DNA of 8,851 nucleotides from an uncultured bacterium (GCA_903861235.1 CAIOTP010000315.1:1-8851), one strand, 5' to 3'; shown: positions 1 to 7,019, counted from the stretch's first letter. The notes: a model not told the origin generated them from the sequence alone. Made by a program: numbers and translations.

Positions 1-57
1 AGGGTTGGCCGACGGTGCCCTATCGTTGTCCCCTCGATTCCACCCAAGGAGCATCCC

Positions 58-1080
58 GTGCCCATTCGCATCGGCATCAACGGTTTCGGACGCATCGGTC
101 GCCTCGTGTATCGCATCGCCGCGGAGCGAGGCAACTTCGAGATCGCGGGCGTGAACGATCTTGTGCCCGCGGACAATCTGGCCTACCTGCTTCAGTACGA
201 CAGCAGCCACGGCAGGCACGGCCAGAGCGTGAAGGTGAGCGGCGACGGCTTCACCTGCGGCACCCAGAAGACCCGTGCCCTGAGCGAGAAGGAACCCGGC
301 AAGCTGCCGTGGAGGGACCTCGGGGTGCAGTACGTGGTCGAGAGCACCGGTCGCTTCACGGAGTTCGAGGGCGCGAAGCAGCACCTGGACGGCGGTGCGC
401 GCCGCGTGCTGATCAGCGCTCCCACCAAGAGCGACGCCGAGGTGCCCACGCTGGTGTACAAGGTGAACCACGAGAAGTACGACCCGGCCCGTCACACGGT
501 GATCAGCAACGCGAGCTGCACCACCAACTGCCTCGCCCCCGTGGTGAAGGTGATCCTGGACAGCTTCGGTCTGGAGGAGGGCCTGATGACCACGGTGCAC
601 GCGGTCACGGCCACGCAGCCCACGCAGGACGGTCCGAGCAAGAAGGACTGGCGCGGCGGTCGCAACGCCTACCAGAACATCATTCCCGCCAGCACCGGCG
701 CCGCCAAGGCCGTGGCCCTGTGCCTGCCGGCGGTGAAGGGCAAGCTGACCGGCATGAGCTTCCGTGTGCCGGTGGCGAACGTGAGCTGCGTGGACCTGAC
801 GTTCCGCACGAGCAAGCCCACCAGCCTGGACCAGATCCACGCGGCCATGAAGGCGGCCTCCGAAGGCCCGATGAAGGGCGTGCTCGGCTACACCGAGGAG
901 GAAGTCGTCAGCAGCGACTTCATGAGCGACCCGCGGAGCAGCATCTACGACGCCAAGGCGTGCATCCAGCTCAACGACCGCTTCTTCAAGGTGGTGAGCT
1001 GGTACGACAACGAGTACGGCTACGCCACCCGCTGCGTGGACATGCTGCAGATGATGGCCGAGAAGGACGGGGTGCGTTGA
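58..1080 (+). CDS. gap: Type I glyceraldehyde-3-phosphate dehydrogenase, NAD-dependent
   Basis: This cytosolic glycolytic enzyme oxidatively phosphorylates glyceraldehyde-3-phosphate to 1,3-bisphosphoglycerate using NAD+, and runs in reverse in gluconeogenesis. The 340-residue product is about the usual length. Seen in the sequence: an N-terminal Rossmann motif GINGFGRIGR (residues 6-15); Asp34 in GVND, the residue that normally selects NAD over NADP; the active-site block SCTTNCLAP with catalytic Cys154; the partner His181 in TTVHAVTATQ; and the family C-terminal motif WYDNEYGYATR (315-325). The start is a GTG at 58, preceded by AAGGA at 46-50 with 7 nt spacing, and it gives the canonical N-terminus. 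It lies 25 nt upstream of the TerC-family gene on the same strand, so co-transcription is likely. Its promoter must lie mostly outside the window. The identification is essentially certain. Confidence 0.98.
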   Translation: MPIRIGINGFGRIGRLVYRIAAERGNFEIAGVNDLVPADNLAYLLQYDSSHGRHGQSVKVSGDGFTCGTQKTRALSEKEPGKLPWRDLGVQYVVESTGRFTEFEGAKQHLDGGARRVLISAPTKSDAEVPTLVYKVNHEKYDPARHTVISNASCTTNCLAPVVKVILDSFGLEEGLMTTVHAVTATQPTQDGPSKKDWRGGRNAYQNIIPASTGAAKAVALCLPAVKGKLTGMSFRVPVANVSCVDLTFRTSKPTSLDQIHAAMKAASEGPMKGVLGYTEEEVVSSDFMSDPRSSIYDAKACIQLNDRFFKVVSWYDNEYGYATRCVDMLQMMAEKDGVR

Positions 1081-1105
1081 CGCTCCGGCGTCGCGGCCTC
1101 CGCCC

Positions 1106-2179
1106 ATGATCGCCTCCATGCCGACCCTGCTCGCGGCCGCGAACGAATTCGCGCAGCCGGTGCTCTTTCCCATCGGGCCGTGGTGGCCCTTCTACGCCGG
1201 CTTCACGCTCTTCGTGGTGGCCGTGCTGGCGCTGGACCTGGGCGTGTTCCATCGACAGGCCCACGAGGTGAGCTTCCGCGAGGCGGCGACCTGGAGCGTG
1301 GTGTGGGCCGTGCTGGCGGTGGCGTTCGGTGCAGGCTTCTGGTGGTGGCTGCACGGCAAGCTGCCGGCCATGGGGGCCGAGGCGCTGGTGGCTTCGGGGT
1401 ACGCCGCGGACCTGGCCTCGGCGGATCCGTCGAAGGTGGCGAACCGTCTCACGCTGGAGTACTTCGCGGGCTACGTGATCGAGCAGAGCCTGAGCGTGGA
1501 CAACGTGTTCGTGTTCGTGGTCATCCTGCGGTACTTCGCCGTGCCGGCCAAGTACCAGCATCGGGTCCTCTTCTATGGAATCCTGGGGGCGGTGGTGTGT
1601 CGGGCCATCTTCATCGCGCTGGGCAGCGTGCTGCTGAAGTACGCGGCCGTGGTTTGGATCTTCGGCATCTTCCTGGGTCTGACCGGCGTGAAGCTGCTCT
1701 TTCCGCACGAGAAGAAGAAGGACCTGTCCCGCAATCCGGTCCTCCGCGTGCTTCGGAAGTTCATGCCCATCACGAAGGAGTTCCATGGGCAGCGCTTCCT
1801 GGTCAAGCTGGACGGCGTCCGCCACGCCACGCCGCTGCTCGTGGCCCTGCTGGTGGTGGAGTTCACGGACATCATCTTCGCGGTCGACAGCGTGCCGGCC
1901 ATCTACGCGGTCACACGGGAGCCCCTGGTCGTCTTCACCAGCAACATCTTCGCCATCCTGGGACTGCGGGCGCTCTACTTCCTTCTGGCCGGCGCCATGG
2001 ACAGGTTCCACCTGCTGCACTTCGGACTTGGCGTGGTGCTCATGTTCGTGGGCGCCAAGATGCTGCTTCCCATCTGGGGCATGCATGTGCCGATCGGCAT
2101 CAGCCTCTCCGTCATCTGCGGCGTGCTGGGTCTCGCCGTGGGGCTGAGCCTGACGTTCCCGAAGCGGGTGACGGCCTGA
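1106..2179 (+). CDS. TerC/Alx-family integral membrane protein, probable Mn2+ exporter
   Basis: This is a 357-residue polytopic inner-membrane protein of the TerC family. Its order of motifs closely follows E. coli Alx, which exports manganese. Seen: a hydrophobic first helix with LALDLG (Asp44); the conserved acidic motif EQSLSVDN (126-133); a second acidic motif EFTDIIFAVDSVPA (252-265, with Glu252, Asp255 and Asp261 in the membrane); then FAILGLRALYFLLAG (282-296). These buried acidic residues are the presumed metal ligands. A basic cytoplasmic loop (HEKKK, 201-205) separates the two halves. The stretch between the second helix and EQSLSVDN (about 80-120) looks somewhat longer than in Alx. 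The start is uncertain: ATG 1106 and ATG 1118 are both possible and neither has a clear Shine-Dalgarno sequence, so translation may depend on coupling to gap. There is no room for the Mn-sensing yybP-ykoY riboswitch often found before such genes. Family certain; substrate inferred. Confidence 0.93.
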   Translation: MIASMPTLLAAANEFAQPVLFPIGPWWPFYAGFTLFVVAVLALDLGVFHRQAHEVSFREAATWSVVWAVLAVAFGAGFWWWLHGKLPAMGAEALVASGYAADLASADPSKVANRLTLEYFAGYVIEQSLSVDNVFVFVVILRYFAVPAKYQHRVLFYGILGAVVCRAIFIALGSVLLKYAAVVWIFGIFLGLTGVKLLFPHEKKKDLSRNPVLRVLRKFMPITKEFHGQRFLVKLDGVRHATPLLVALLVVEFTDIIFAVDSVPAIYAVTREPLVVFTSNIFAILGLRALYFLLAGAMDRFHLLHFGLGVVLMFVGAKMLLPIWGMHVPIGISLSVICGVLGLAVGLSLTFPKRVTA

Positions 2180-2212
2180 ACGCGTCCCAGGCGGGCGAAC
2201 CACGAGGAGACC

Positions 2213-3307
2213 ATGCGACTGCTTGAACCGCTCCGTGTCGGTCCCCTCACGCTCCCCAACCGCGTGGTCATGGCGCCGCTCACGCGCTGCCGCTCGGCCC
2301 AGCCGGGCAACGTGCCCAGCGAGCTCAACGCCCGCTACTACGCCCAGCGCGCCGGGGCCGGCCTGATCGTGGGCGAGGCCACGCAGGTGTGTCCGGAGGG
2401 GCAGGGTTACCTGTGGACGCCGGGCATCTTCACGGTCGAACAGCGCGACGGCTGGCGCACGGTCACCGAGGCCGTGCACGCCGCGGGTGGCCGCATCCAC
2501 GCGCAGCTCTGGCATGTGGGGCGCATCTCCCATCGAAGCCTGCAACCCGGCCATGCCGCACCGGTCAGCTGCAGCGACCTGCCCAGCGACGGCACCTGCT
2601 TCGCCTTCGACGAGCAGGGCAAGCCTGGCCGCGTGAAGTGCGACACGCCACGGGCTCTTCGGACGGAGGAGATTCCGCAGGTGATCGAGGCGTATCGTCA
2701 CGCGGCTCGCGTGGCGATGGAGGCCGGCTTCGACGGCGTGCAGGTGCACGGCGCCAACGGCTATCTGCCCGACCAGTTCCTCAGCTCCGTGCAGAACCGT
2801 CGAACCGACGGCTGGGGTGGCGATGTCGTGTCTCGGGCCCGTTTCCTCCTGGAGATCGTCCGCGCGGTGGCGGGGGTCTGGGGCGCCGACCGCGTGGGCG
2901 TGCGGCTCTCGCCGCACAGCGGCGACGACCCGACCGGCAAGGACCTGGAGTGGCGCGAGCAGCATCTGGAGGTCGCCCGCCAGCTTCAGCGCGAAGGGGT
3001 GGCGTACGCCGACCTGGTGAACTACGCGTGGGCGTACGGTCGCGAGGGCTTCGACGAGGGCTTCATCCGCGACTGGCGGACGCTGTTCCGCGGCGCCCTC
3101 ATGCTCTCGGGCGGCCTCACGCGAGAGAAGGCCGAGGACCTGGTGGCACGCGGCCTGTGCGACGCCTGCGTGTTCGGCCGCGCCTTCATCGCCAATCCGG
3201 ACCTTCCGGAGCGCTTCCGCCGGAACCTGGCTCTGGCCAAGGGCGACGAGACCCTGTACTACGGGGGCGCCGAACGCGGCTACACGGACTGGCCGCGCGC
3301 CGACTGA
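2213..3307 (+). CDS. Old Yellow Enzyme-family flavin oxidoreductase (NemA-like ene-reductase)
   Basis: This 364-residue FMN-dependent TIM-barrel enzyme has the length of classical Old Yellow Enzymes. The family uses NAD(P)H to reduce activated C=C bonds, and in some members nitro compounds or nitrate esters; it acts in the cytosol. Seen: the N-terminal LTLPNRVVMAPLTRCRS (12-28), whose Thr24 matches the flavin-tuning Thr of OYE1; HAQLWHVGR (96-104); the active-site block VHGANGYLPDQFL (178-190), whose His179 and Asn182 bind substrate and Tyr184 is the proton donor; RRTDGWGG (196-203); and the phosphate-binding SGGLT (299-303) and FGRAFIANPDLPER (321-334). The start ATG 2213 follows GAGGAGA (2204-2210). 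It lies 33 nt after the TerC-family gene on the same strand and is probably the last gene of that operon. The physiological substrate cannot be read from sequence. Confidence 0.95.
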   Translation: MRLLEPLRVGPLTLPNRVVMAPLTRCRSAQPGNVPSELNARYYAQRAGAGLIVGEATQVCPEGQGYLWTPGIFTVEQRDGWRTVTEAVHAAGGRIHAQLWHVGRISHRSLQPGHAAPVSCSDLPSDGTCFAFDEQGKPGRVKCDTPRALRTEEIPQVIEAYRHAARVAMEAGFDGVQVHGANGYLPDQFLSSVQNRRTDGWGGDVVSRARFLLEIVRAVAGVWGADRVGVRLSPHSGDDPTGKDLEWREQHLEVARQLQREGVAYADLVNYAWAYGREGFDEGFIRDWRTLFRGALMLSGGLTREKAEDLVARGLCDACVFGRAFIANPDLPERFRRNLALAKGDETLYYGGAERGYTDWPRAD

Positions 3308-3308
3308 G

Positions 3309-4079
3309 TCACTCGAACCGCATGTGCTTCACGCTCTCGCCGCTGTCGCGGAGATCGCGAAGCGCGTCGATGCCGATCTCGATGTGCTGGGCCACGAACC
3401 GTTCCGTGACCGAGCGGTCGCTCGCCGAAGTCTTCACCCCTTCGGGCGTCATGGGGTTGTCGCTCACCAGCAGCAGCGCACCCTTGGGGATGCTGTTGGC
3501 GAAGCCGACCAGGAAGATGGTGGCCGTCTCCATGTCGATGCCGATGGCGCGGATGTGCCGAAGGTAGTCCTTGAACTTCTCGTCGTGCTCCCACACGCGG
3601 CGATTGGTGGTGTACACCGTGCCGGTGAAGTAGTCGCACTTGTGCTTCACGATGCTGGCGCTGACCGCGCGCTGCAGGCGGAAGCTGGGCAGTGCGGGCA
3701 CCTCGGGCGGCATCCATTCGTTGCTGGTGCCCTCGCCCCGGATGGCCGCGATCGGCAGCACGAAGTCCCCAAGCTTGGTCTTCTTCAGGCCACCGCACTT
3801 GCCCAGGAAGAGCACGGCCTTGGGCTCCACGGCCCCCAGCAGATCCATGACCGTGGCCGCCATGGCGCTGCCCATGCCGAAGCTGATGATGGTGATGTTC
3901 TCCGCGGTGGCGGAGAGCATGGGGTGGTCTCGGCCCACCACCGGCACGCCGAACCGCGCCGCGAAGGCTTCCACGTAGTTGCTGAAGTTCGTGAGCAGCA
4001 CGTACTGCCCAAACTCCTCGAGCGGCCGCCCGGTGTACCGGGGCAGCCAGTCGCGGATGATGGTGGCCTTGTCGCGCAT
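3309..4079 (-). CDS. amn: AMP nucleosidase, short form
   Basis: AMP nucleosidase hydrolyses AMP to adenine and ribose-5-phosphate, controlling AMP pools and feeding purine salvage in the cytosol. The 256-residue product belongs to the nucleoside phosphorylase/nucleosidase superfamily. Seen: the N-terminal NWLPRYT-like block DWLPRYTGRPLEEFG (10-24); GMG (68-70) in the phosphate/ribose region; LGKCGG (92-97); TNEW-like TSNEWMPPE (118-126); IDMETATIF (181-189) with the ribose-binding Glu184; and SDNPM (206-210) with the base-contacting Asp207. It lacks the long N-terminal regulatory domain of the ~480-residue E. coli Amn, as do other short AMN-like proteins. I chose ATG 4079 because homologues start at this block. 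An upstream in-frame ATG at 4127 would add 16 unconserved residues overlapping the previous gene. The start lies 4 nt after the stop of the AhpD-like gene, so translational coupling is likely. The stop is 1 nt from the convergent ene-reductase stop. Confidence 0.9.
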   Translation of the reverse strand: MRDKATIIRDWLPRYTGRPLEEFGQYVLLTNFSNYVEAFAARFGVPVVGRDHPMLSATAENITIISFGMGSAMAATVMDLLGAVEPKAVLFLGKCGGLKKTKLGDFVLPIAAIRGEGTSNEWMPPEVPALPSFRLQRAVSASIVKHKCDYFTGTVYTTNRRVWEHDEKFKDYLRHIRAIGIDMETATIFLVGFANSIPKGALLLVSDNPMTPEGVKTSASDRSVTERFVAQHIEIGIDALRDLRDSGESVKHMRFE

Positions 4080-4083
4080 CGTG

Positions 4084-4356
4084 TCAGCCGGCGTTCCAGT
4101 ATTCGAGCGCCTTGCGGGCGTAGACATTGGCCGGGCCGCCGCCCATCAGGATGCACACGTCGAGCGCCGCGTGGATCTCGTCCAGAGTGGCACCGGCCGC
4201 CTTGGCGGCCTTCACATGGTGCTGCACGCAGCCGTCGCAGAGGCGCGAGACCCCGCAGGCGAGGGCGATCAGTTCCTTGGTCTTCAGGTCGAGCACGCCG
4301 GGCTTCAGGCTGGCGGCGTAGAGCTGCTTGAACGCGGTGGTGGTCTCGGGGGTCAT
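4084..4356 (-). CDS. Carboxymuconolactone decarboxylase-family protein, AhpD-like core
   Basis: This 90-residue all-helical protein of the CMD/AhpD family carries an exact EX11CX2CX3H motif: Glu28, Cys40, Cys43 and His47 in ELIALACGVSRLCDGCVQHH. In AhpD this arrangement forms the redox-active dithiol that supports alkylhydroperoxidase activity, so a peroxidase or thiol-disulfide role is the best guess, in place of decarboxylation. The C-terminal half (KAAGATLDEIHAAL and MGGGPANVYA) is typical of short single-domain members that oligomerise. The start ATG 4356 is well supported by AAAGGA (4364-4369 on the complement) with 7 nt spacing. It is the first gene of a two-gene unit with AMP nucleosidase and is divergent from the Dabb lipoprotein across 52 nt. 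No lipoyl-domain partner (AhpC/AhpE system) is seen nearby, so the in vivo reductant and substrate are unknown. Confidence 0.92.
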   Translation of the reverse strand: MTPETTTAFKQLYAASLKPGVLDLKTKELIALACGVSRLCDGCVQHHVKAAKAAGATLDEIHAALDVCILMGGGPANVYARKALEYWNAG

Positions 4357-4408
4357 GGGGTGATCCTTTCAGGCCCCATGCTACGGCGGGGCGGGGTAGA
4401 GTGAAGCC

Positions 4409-4807
4409 ATGTCACGCCTCCTCGCCCTGCCGCTCGTCCTGACCTTGGCCGCGTGCAGCGGCATGAAGATGCGGGTGAAGCCCGCGGAAACGCCCGATCC
4501 GGTGCTGCAGCATGTGGTCCTGGTGCAGCTGGACGATCCTTCGCTGGCCCCGGAGATGCTGCGTGACTCGCGCGAGGCCTTCGAGGCGATTCCGTCCCTG
4601 CGCCGTTGGGACATGGGTCCCCGTGTGGACACGGGGCGGCCGGGCCTGCCCGACTGGTACACGGTGGGCCTGGTCACCAGCTTCGACACGCTGGCCGACT
4701 ACCGTGCCTACCTGGAGCACCCCCGACACAAGGCGCTGGTGGAGAAGTGGAAGCCGCGGTGGAAGCGCAGCGAGATCTACGACTTCGGCACGCCTGCCGC
4801 GAAGTGA
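4409..4807 (+). CDS. Lipoprotein with Dabb (stress-responsive alpha/beta-barrel) domain
   Basis: This 132-residue predicted lipoprotein has a short N-terminal signal with a few hydrophobic residues and a lipobox LAAC, making Cys16 the lipidated residue. After a short linker comes a dimeric alpha/beta-barrel (Dabb, PF07876-like) domain from about residue 32 to 126. Its characteristic features are the opening HVVLVQL (35-41), a central IPSLRRWDMGPRV (61-73) and the last strand-helix YTVGLVTSFDTLADYRAY (84-101), followed by HPRHKALVEKWKP (104-116). Dabb domains are found in plant stress proteins and in several bacterial enzymes and are usually cytoplasmic, so membrane anchoring outside the cytoplasm is notable. 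No substrate can be assigned. The Shine-Dalgarno sequence is weak. It sits 19 nt upstream of fumC on the same strand, probably in one transcript. Confidence 0.82.
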   Translation: MSRLLALPLVLTLAACSGMKMRVKPAETPDPVLQHVVLVQLDDPSLAPEMLRDSREAFEAIPSLRRWDMGPRVDTGRPGLPDWYTVGLVTSFDTLADYRAYLEHPRHKALVEKWKPRWKRSEIYDFGTPAAK

Positions 4808-4826
4808 GCCCCCCGGAGAAGCGAAC

Positions 4827-6224
4827 ATGAGCCACCATGCCCCCAAGGCCGCCACCCGCACCGAGACCGACACCATGGGCCCCATCGAGGTGCCTGCCGA
4901 CCGCTACTGGGGAGCGCAGACGGAACGGTCCCATCACCACTTCCCGTTCGGTGACCGCATGCCGCTGGCCATCGTGCACGCCTTCGGCCTGCTGAAGGCC
5001 GCCTGTGCCGAGGCCAACGCGGACATGGGGCAGTTGCCCGGAGAGCTTCGCGACCTGATCGTGGCCGCCGCGAAGGAGGTGAGCTCCGGCAAGCTCGACG
5101 CGGAATTCCCGCTCAGCGTCTGGCAGACCGGCAGCGGCACGCAGAGCAACATGAACGTGAACGAGGTCGTCAGCAACCGCGCCATCGAGATGGCGGGGGG
5201 GCAGCGGGGCTCGAAGAAGCCCGTGCATCCCAACGACCATGTGAACATGTCGCAGAGCAGCAACGACACCTTTCCCACGGCCATGCATGTGGCCACGGCC
5301 CTGGAGGTCGAGCGTTCGCTGCTGCCCGCCGTGCAGAAGCTTCGTGACGCGCTGCACGCCAAGGCCCAGGCCTTCGCCAAGATCGTGAAGATCGGACGCA
5401 CCCACCTGCAGGACGCGGTGCCGCTGACCCTGGGCCAGGAGTTCGGCGGCTACGTGGCCCAGCTCGACCTGGCCTTGAGGGCCATCCGTGAAAGCCTGCC
5501 CGGCGTGCGCGACCTGGCCATCGGCGGCACCGCGGTGGGCACCGGCCTGAACGCCCCGAAGGGCTTCGGCGAGGCGGTGGCGAAGCGGCTGGCCGCGGCG
5601 ACCGGTCTGCCGTTCACGAGCGCCGCCAACAAGTTCGCGGCCCTGGCCGGTCACGAGGCCATGGTGCAGACCCACGGGGCCATGGGCGTGCTGGCGACCG
5701 CGCTCATGAAGATCGCCAACGACATCCGCTGGCTGAGCAGCGGTCCCCGCTGCGGCATCGGCGAGATCACCATCCCGGAGAACGAGCCGGGCAGCAGCAT
5801 CATGCCCGGAAAGGTGAATCCCACGCAGAGCGAGAGCATGACCATGGTGTGCGCCCAGGTGTTCGGCAACAACGCCGCGGTCCAGTTCGCCGCCAGCCAG
5901 GGCAACTTCGAGCTCAACGTCTTCAAGCCGGTCATCGCGTTCAACGTGCTGCACAGCTGCGAGCTGCTCGCCGGCACCTGCGAGGCCTTCCGCGAGTTCT
6001 GCGTGGAGGGCATCCAGGCCAACGAACGGCGCATCGCCCACCTGCTGCACGAGAGCCTGATGCTGGTCACCTCGCTGGCTCCGATCGTGGGCTACGACAA
6101 GGCCAGCGCCATCGCCAAGCACGCCCACAAGAAGCACATCACCCTGAAGGCTGCGGCCCTGGAACTGGGCCATGTGGACGAAGCCACCTTCGACCGAGTG
6201 GTGCGGGCCGAGACCATGGTCTGA
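4827..6224 (+). CDS. fumC: Fumarate hydratase, class II
   Basis: The TCA-cycle enzyme interconverts fumarate and L-malate as an iron-independent homotetramer in the cytosol. The 465-residue product has normal class II length. Seen: the N-terminal ETDTMGPIEVP and RYWGAQTERS (13-35); TGSGTQSNMNVNEV (101-114); HPNDHVNMSQSSNDTFP (134-150), containing the B-site His-Pro-Asn and the SSND substrate-binding residues; GRTHLQDAVP (190-199) with the catalytic-base His193; and the superfamily signature GSSIMPGKVNP (322-332) with the catalytic serine loop, Lys329 and Asn331. PxxxD-like features of aspartase are absent, and the overall motif spelling fits fumarase over aspartate ammonia-lyase or argininosuccinate lyase. 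ATG 4827 is preceded by GGAG (4815-4818) at 8 nt. The reading frame stays open far upstream, but that part overlaps the lipoprotein gene and is not fumarase-like. A long hairpin follows the stop. Confidence 0.97.
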   Translation: MSHHAPKAATRTETDTMGPIEVPADRYWGAQTERSHHHFPFGDRMPLAIVHAFGLLKAACAEANADMGQLPGELRDLIVAAAKEVSSGKLDAEFPLSVWQTGSGTQSNMNVNEVVSNRAIEMAGGQRGSKKPVHPNDHVNMSQSSNDTFPTAMHVATALEVERSLLPAVQKLRDALHAKAQAFAKIVKIGRTHLQDAVPLTLGQEFGGYVAQLDLALRAIRESLPGVRDLAIGGTAVGTGLNAPKGFGEAVAKRLAAATGLPFTSAANKFAALAGHEAMVQTHGAMGVLATALMKIANDIRWLSSGPRCGIGEITIPENEPGSSIMPGKVNPTQSESMTMVCAQVFGNNAAVQFAASQGNFELNVFKPVIAFNVLHSCELLAGTCEAFREFCVEGIQANERRIAHLLHESLMLVTSLAPIVGYDKASAIAKHAHKKHITLKAAALELGHVDEATFDRVVRAETMV

Positions 6225-6233
6225 ACCGCCCGT

Positions 6234-6267
6234 CCGGATCGGGGCCCCCGAAGGGACCCCGACCCGG
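6234..6267. terminator. Probable bidirectional terminator hairpin between fumC and the convergent secreted-protein gene
   Basis: A near-perfect inverted repeat lies between two convergent stops (6224 and 6282). Its outer arms are CCGG (6234-6237 and 6264-6267), its middle arms TCGGGG/CCCCGA (6239-6244 and 6257-6262) and its inner arms CCC/GGG, closing on a CGAA loop (6249-6252). The three blocks are separated by single mismatches. No T-run follows on either strand, so it is intrinsic-like by position and stem only. A second small hairpin (CGGCC/GGCCG, 6265-6279) overlaps its right edge. It could end transcription from both sides or mainly stabilise 3' ends. Confidence 0.6.
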
Positions 6268-6281
6268 CCGCATGGGCCGCT

Positions 6282-7019
6282 TCAGCGGCGGCGCCGCGTG
6301 GCGGAGCGGGCGCCGATCAGGACCAGGGCCAGCGCTCCCGGCGTGGGGGCCATCATCTGGCTGAACTCCTGTCGCACGAACGAGGCGGTGGCGAAGTCCT
6401 GTGCAGTGCGGGCGAAGAACTTCAGGTCCTTGTTGATCTCGAACGCACGGTAGCCGTGCGTCCCATGGATCTGGGCCCAGTTCTTCTCGTCCTCGTAGCG
6501 CTGGAACAGGCCGGCATGGTCGTAGACCGCCAGGCTTCCCAGGAAGGTGTTGGTGTCCAGATCCCACACGGTCTCGTCCACCCGGGCGTAGGAACCGGAT
6601 CCGTACGCCGATCCGTTGAAGGTCAGATGCGTGTCGGCAAGCCGGACATCCCGTGCATACCACTCGGGCCGCACCGCCACCGAGTACTGCAGGTTCATCT
6701 CGTGACCGATGCCGTCGCCCGGCGTTCCGTCGCCGAAGGGCCCGATCAGGTCGAAGCCCACGTTGTGCAGCCCCCACTGGTTCACGTTGGCGGAGACGAA
6801 CGCCGTGAGCGTGAAGTCGTCGGAGTGGAACACGGTGGAGGAGAGCGACTCGAAGTGGAAGATCTTGTCGTCGATGATCACGGTCCGGTCACTGCCCTGG
6901 GCCATGAGGGCGCCGACGTTGATCGACTGTCCGTTGGTGAGCACCACCACGGCCTGGGCCGTTCCGGCCAGCAGCGTTGCCGCGATGGTCGCGGTGACAG
7001 TGAATTGCATGTTTCGCAT
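6282..7019 (-). CDS. Secreted protein with PEP-CTERM-like C-terminal tail, paralogue B
   Basis: Function unknown. This 245-residue product has an N-terminal Sec signal peptide (about residues 1-23, cleavage after AGTAQA). The mature domain is beta-rich and acidic to neutral, starting VVLTNGQSINVGALM, with blocks DRTVIIDDKIFHFE, NVGFDLIGPFGDGTPGDG, LTFNGSAYGSGSYARVDETV and DLDTNTFLGSLAVYD. It ends APTPGALALVLIGARSATRRRR, the layout of PEP-CTERM-like sorting tags (Pro motif, short hydrophobic helix, Arg cluster), with Thr-Pro-Gly in place of the classical Pro-Glu-Pro. The overall pattern 'gene-name-like short N-terminal SINxGALL, then IxxxDKxF' resembles a domain seen in secreted PEP-CTERM proteins of Planctomycetes, Verrucomicrobia and Cyanobacteria; this is recognition from memory. 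ATG 7019 is preceded by AGGAGA (7025-7030 on the complement) at 5 nt; Met4 (7010) is an alternative start. By eye it is roughly 60% identical to the gene just upstream on the same strand. Confidence 0.85.
   Translation of the reverse strand: MRNMQFTVTATIAATLLAGTAQAVVVLTNGQSINVGALMAQGSDRTVIIDDKIFHFESLSSTVFHSDDFTLTAFVSANVNQWGLHNVGFDLIGPFGDGTPGDGIGHEMNLQYSVAVRPEWYARDVRLADTHLTFNGSAYGSGSYARVDETVWDLDTNTFLGSLAVYDHAGLFQRYEDEKNWAQIHGTHGYRAFEINKDLKFFARTAQDFATASFVRQEFSQMMAPTPGALALVLIGARSATRRRR

Noticed and set aside
5..26. Promoter for gap from TTGGCC (5-10) and TATCGT (21-26)
   Set aside because: The spacer is only 10 nt, incompatible with a sigma70 promoter. The real promoter may lie left of the window.
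1081..1105. Manganese riboswitch (yybP-ykoY) before the TerC-family gene
   Set aside because: Only 25 nt separate the gap stop from the start codon, far too short for the aptamer.
986..2965. Long minus-strand open frame of 659 codons antisense to the TerC-family and ene-reductase genes
   Set aside because: Its translation is rich in His, Arg, Gln and Asp with no recognisable motif. It mirrors the codon structure of the well-identified plus-strand genes, as expected for a shadow frame in GC-rich DNA.
3022..3240. Small minus-strand frame of 72 codons within the ene-reductase
   Set aside because: It is an antisense shadow of conserved barrel sequence, with no motif of its own.
4080..4127. Longer amn start at ATG 4127
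   Set aside because: The extra 16 residues are not like the family N-terminus and would overlap the AhpD-like gene by 44 nt. ATG 4079 starts directly at the conserved block.
4397..4402. TAGAGT as a -10 box for the Dabb lipoprotein gene
   Set aside because: It lies 6 nt from the start codon with no -35 at a suitable distance; a leaderless transcript is possible but unsupported.
4512..4826. N-terminal extension of fumC
   Set aside because: The frame is open but overlaps the lipoprotein gene in another frame and translates to Trp/Arg-rich nonsense. ATG 4827 has a Shine-Dalgarno sequence and gives the normal fumarase N-terminus.
4674..6173. Long minus-strand open frame antisense to fumC
   Set aside because: The composition is low-complexity (Gly/His/Ala/Arg-rich) and the plus strand encodes unmistakable fumarase over the same interval.
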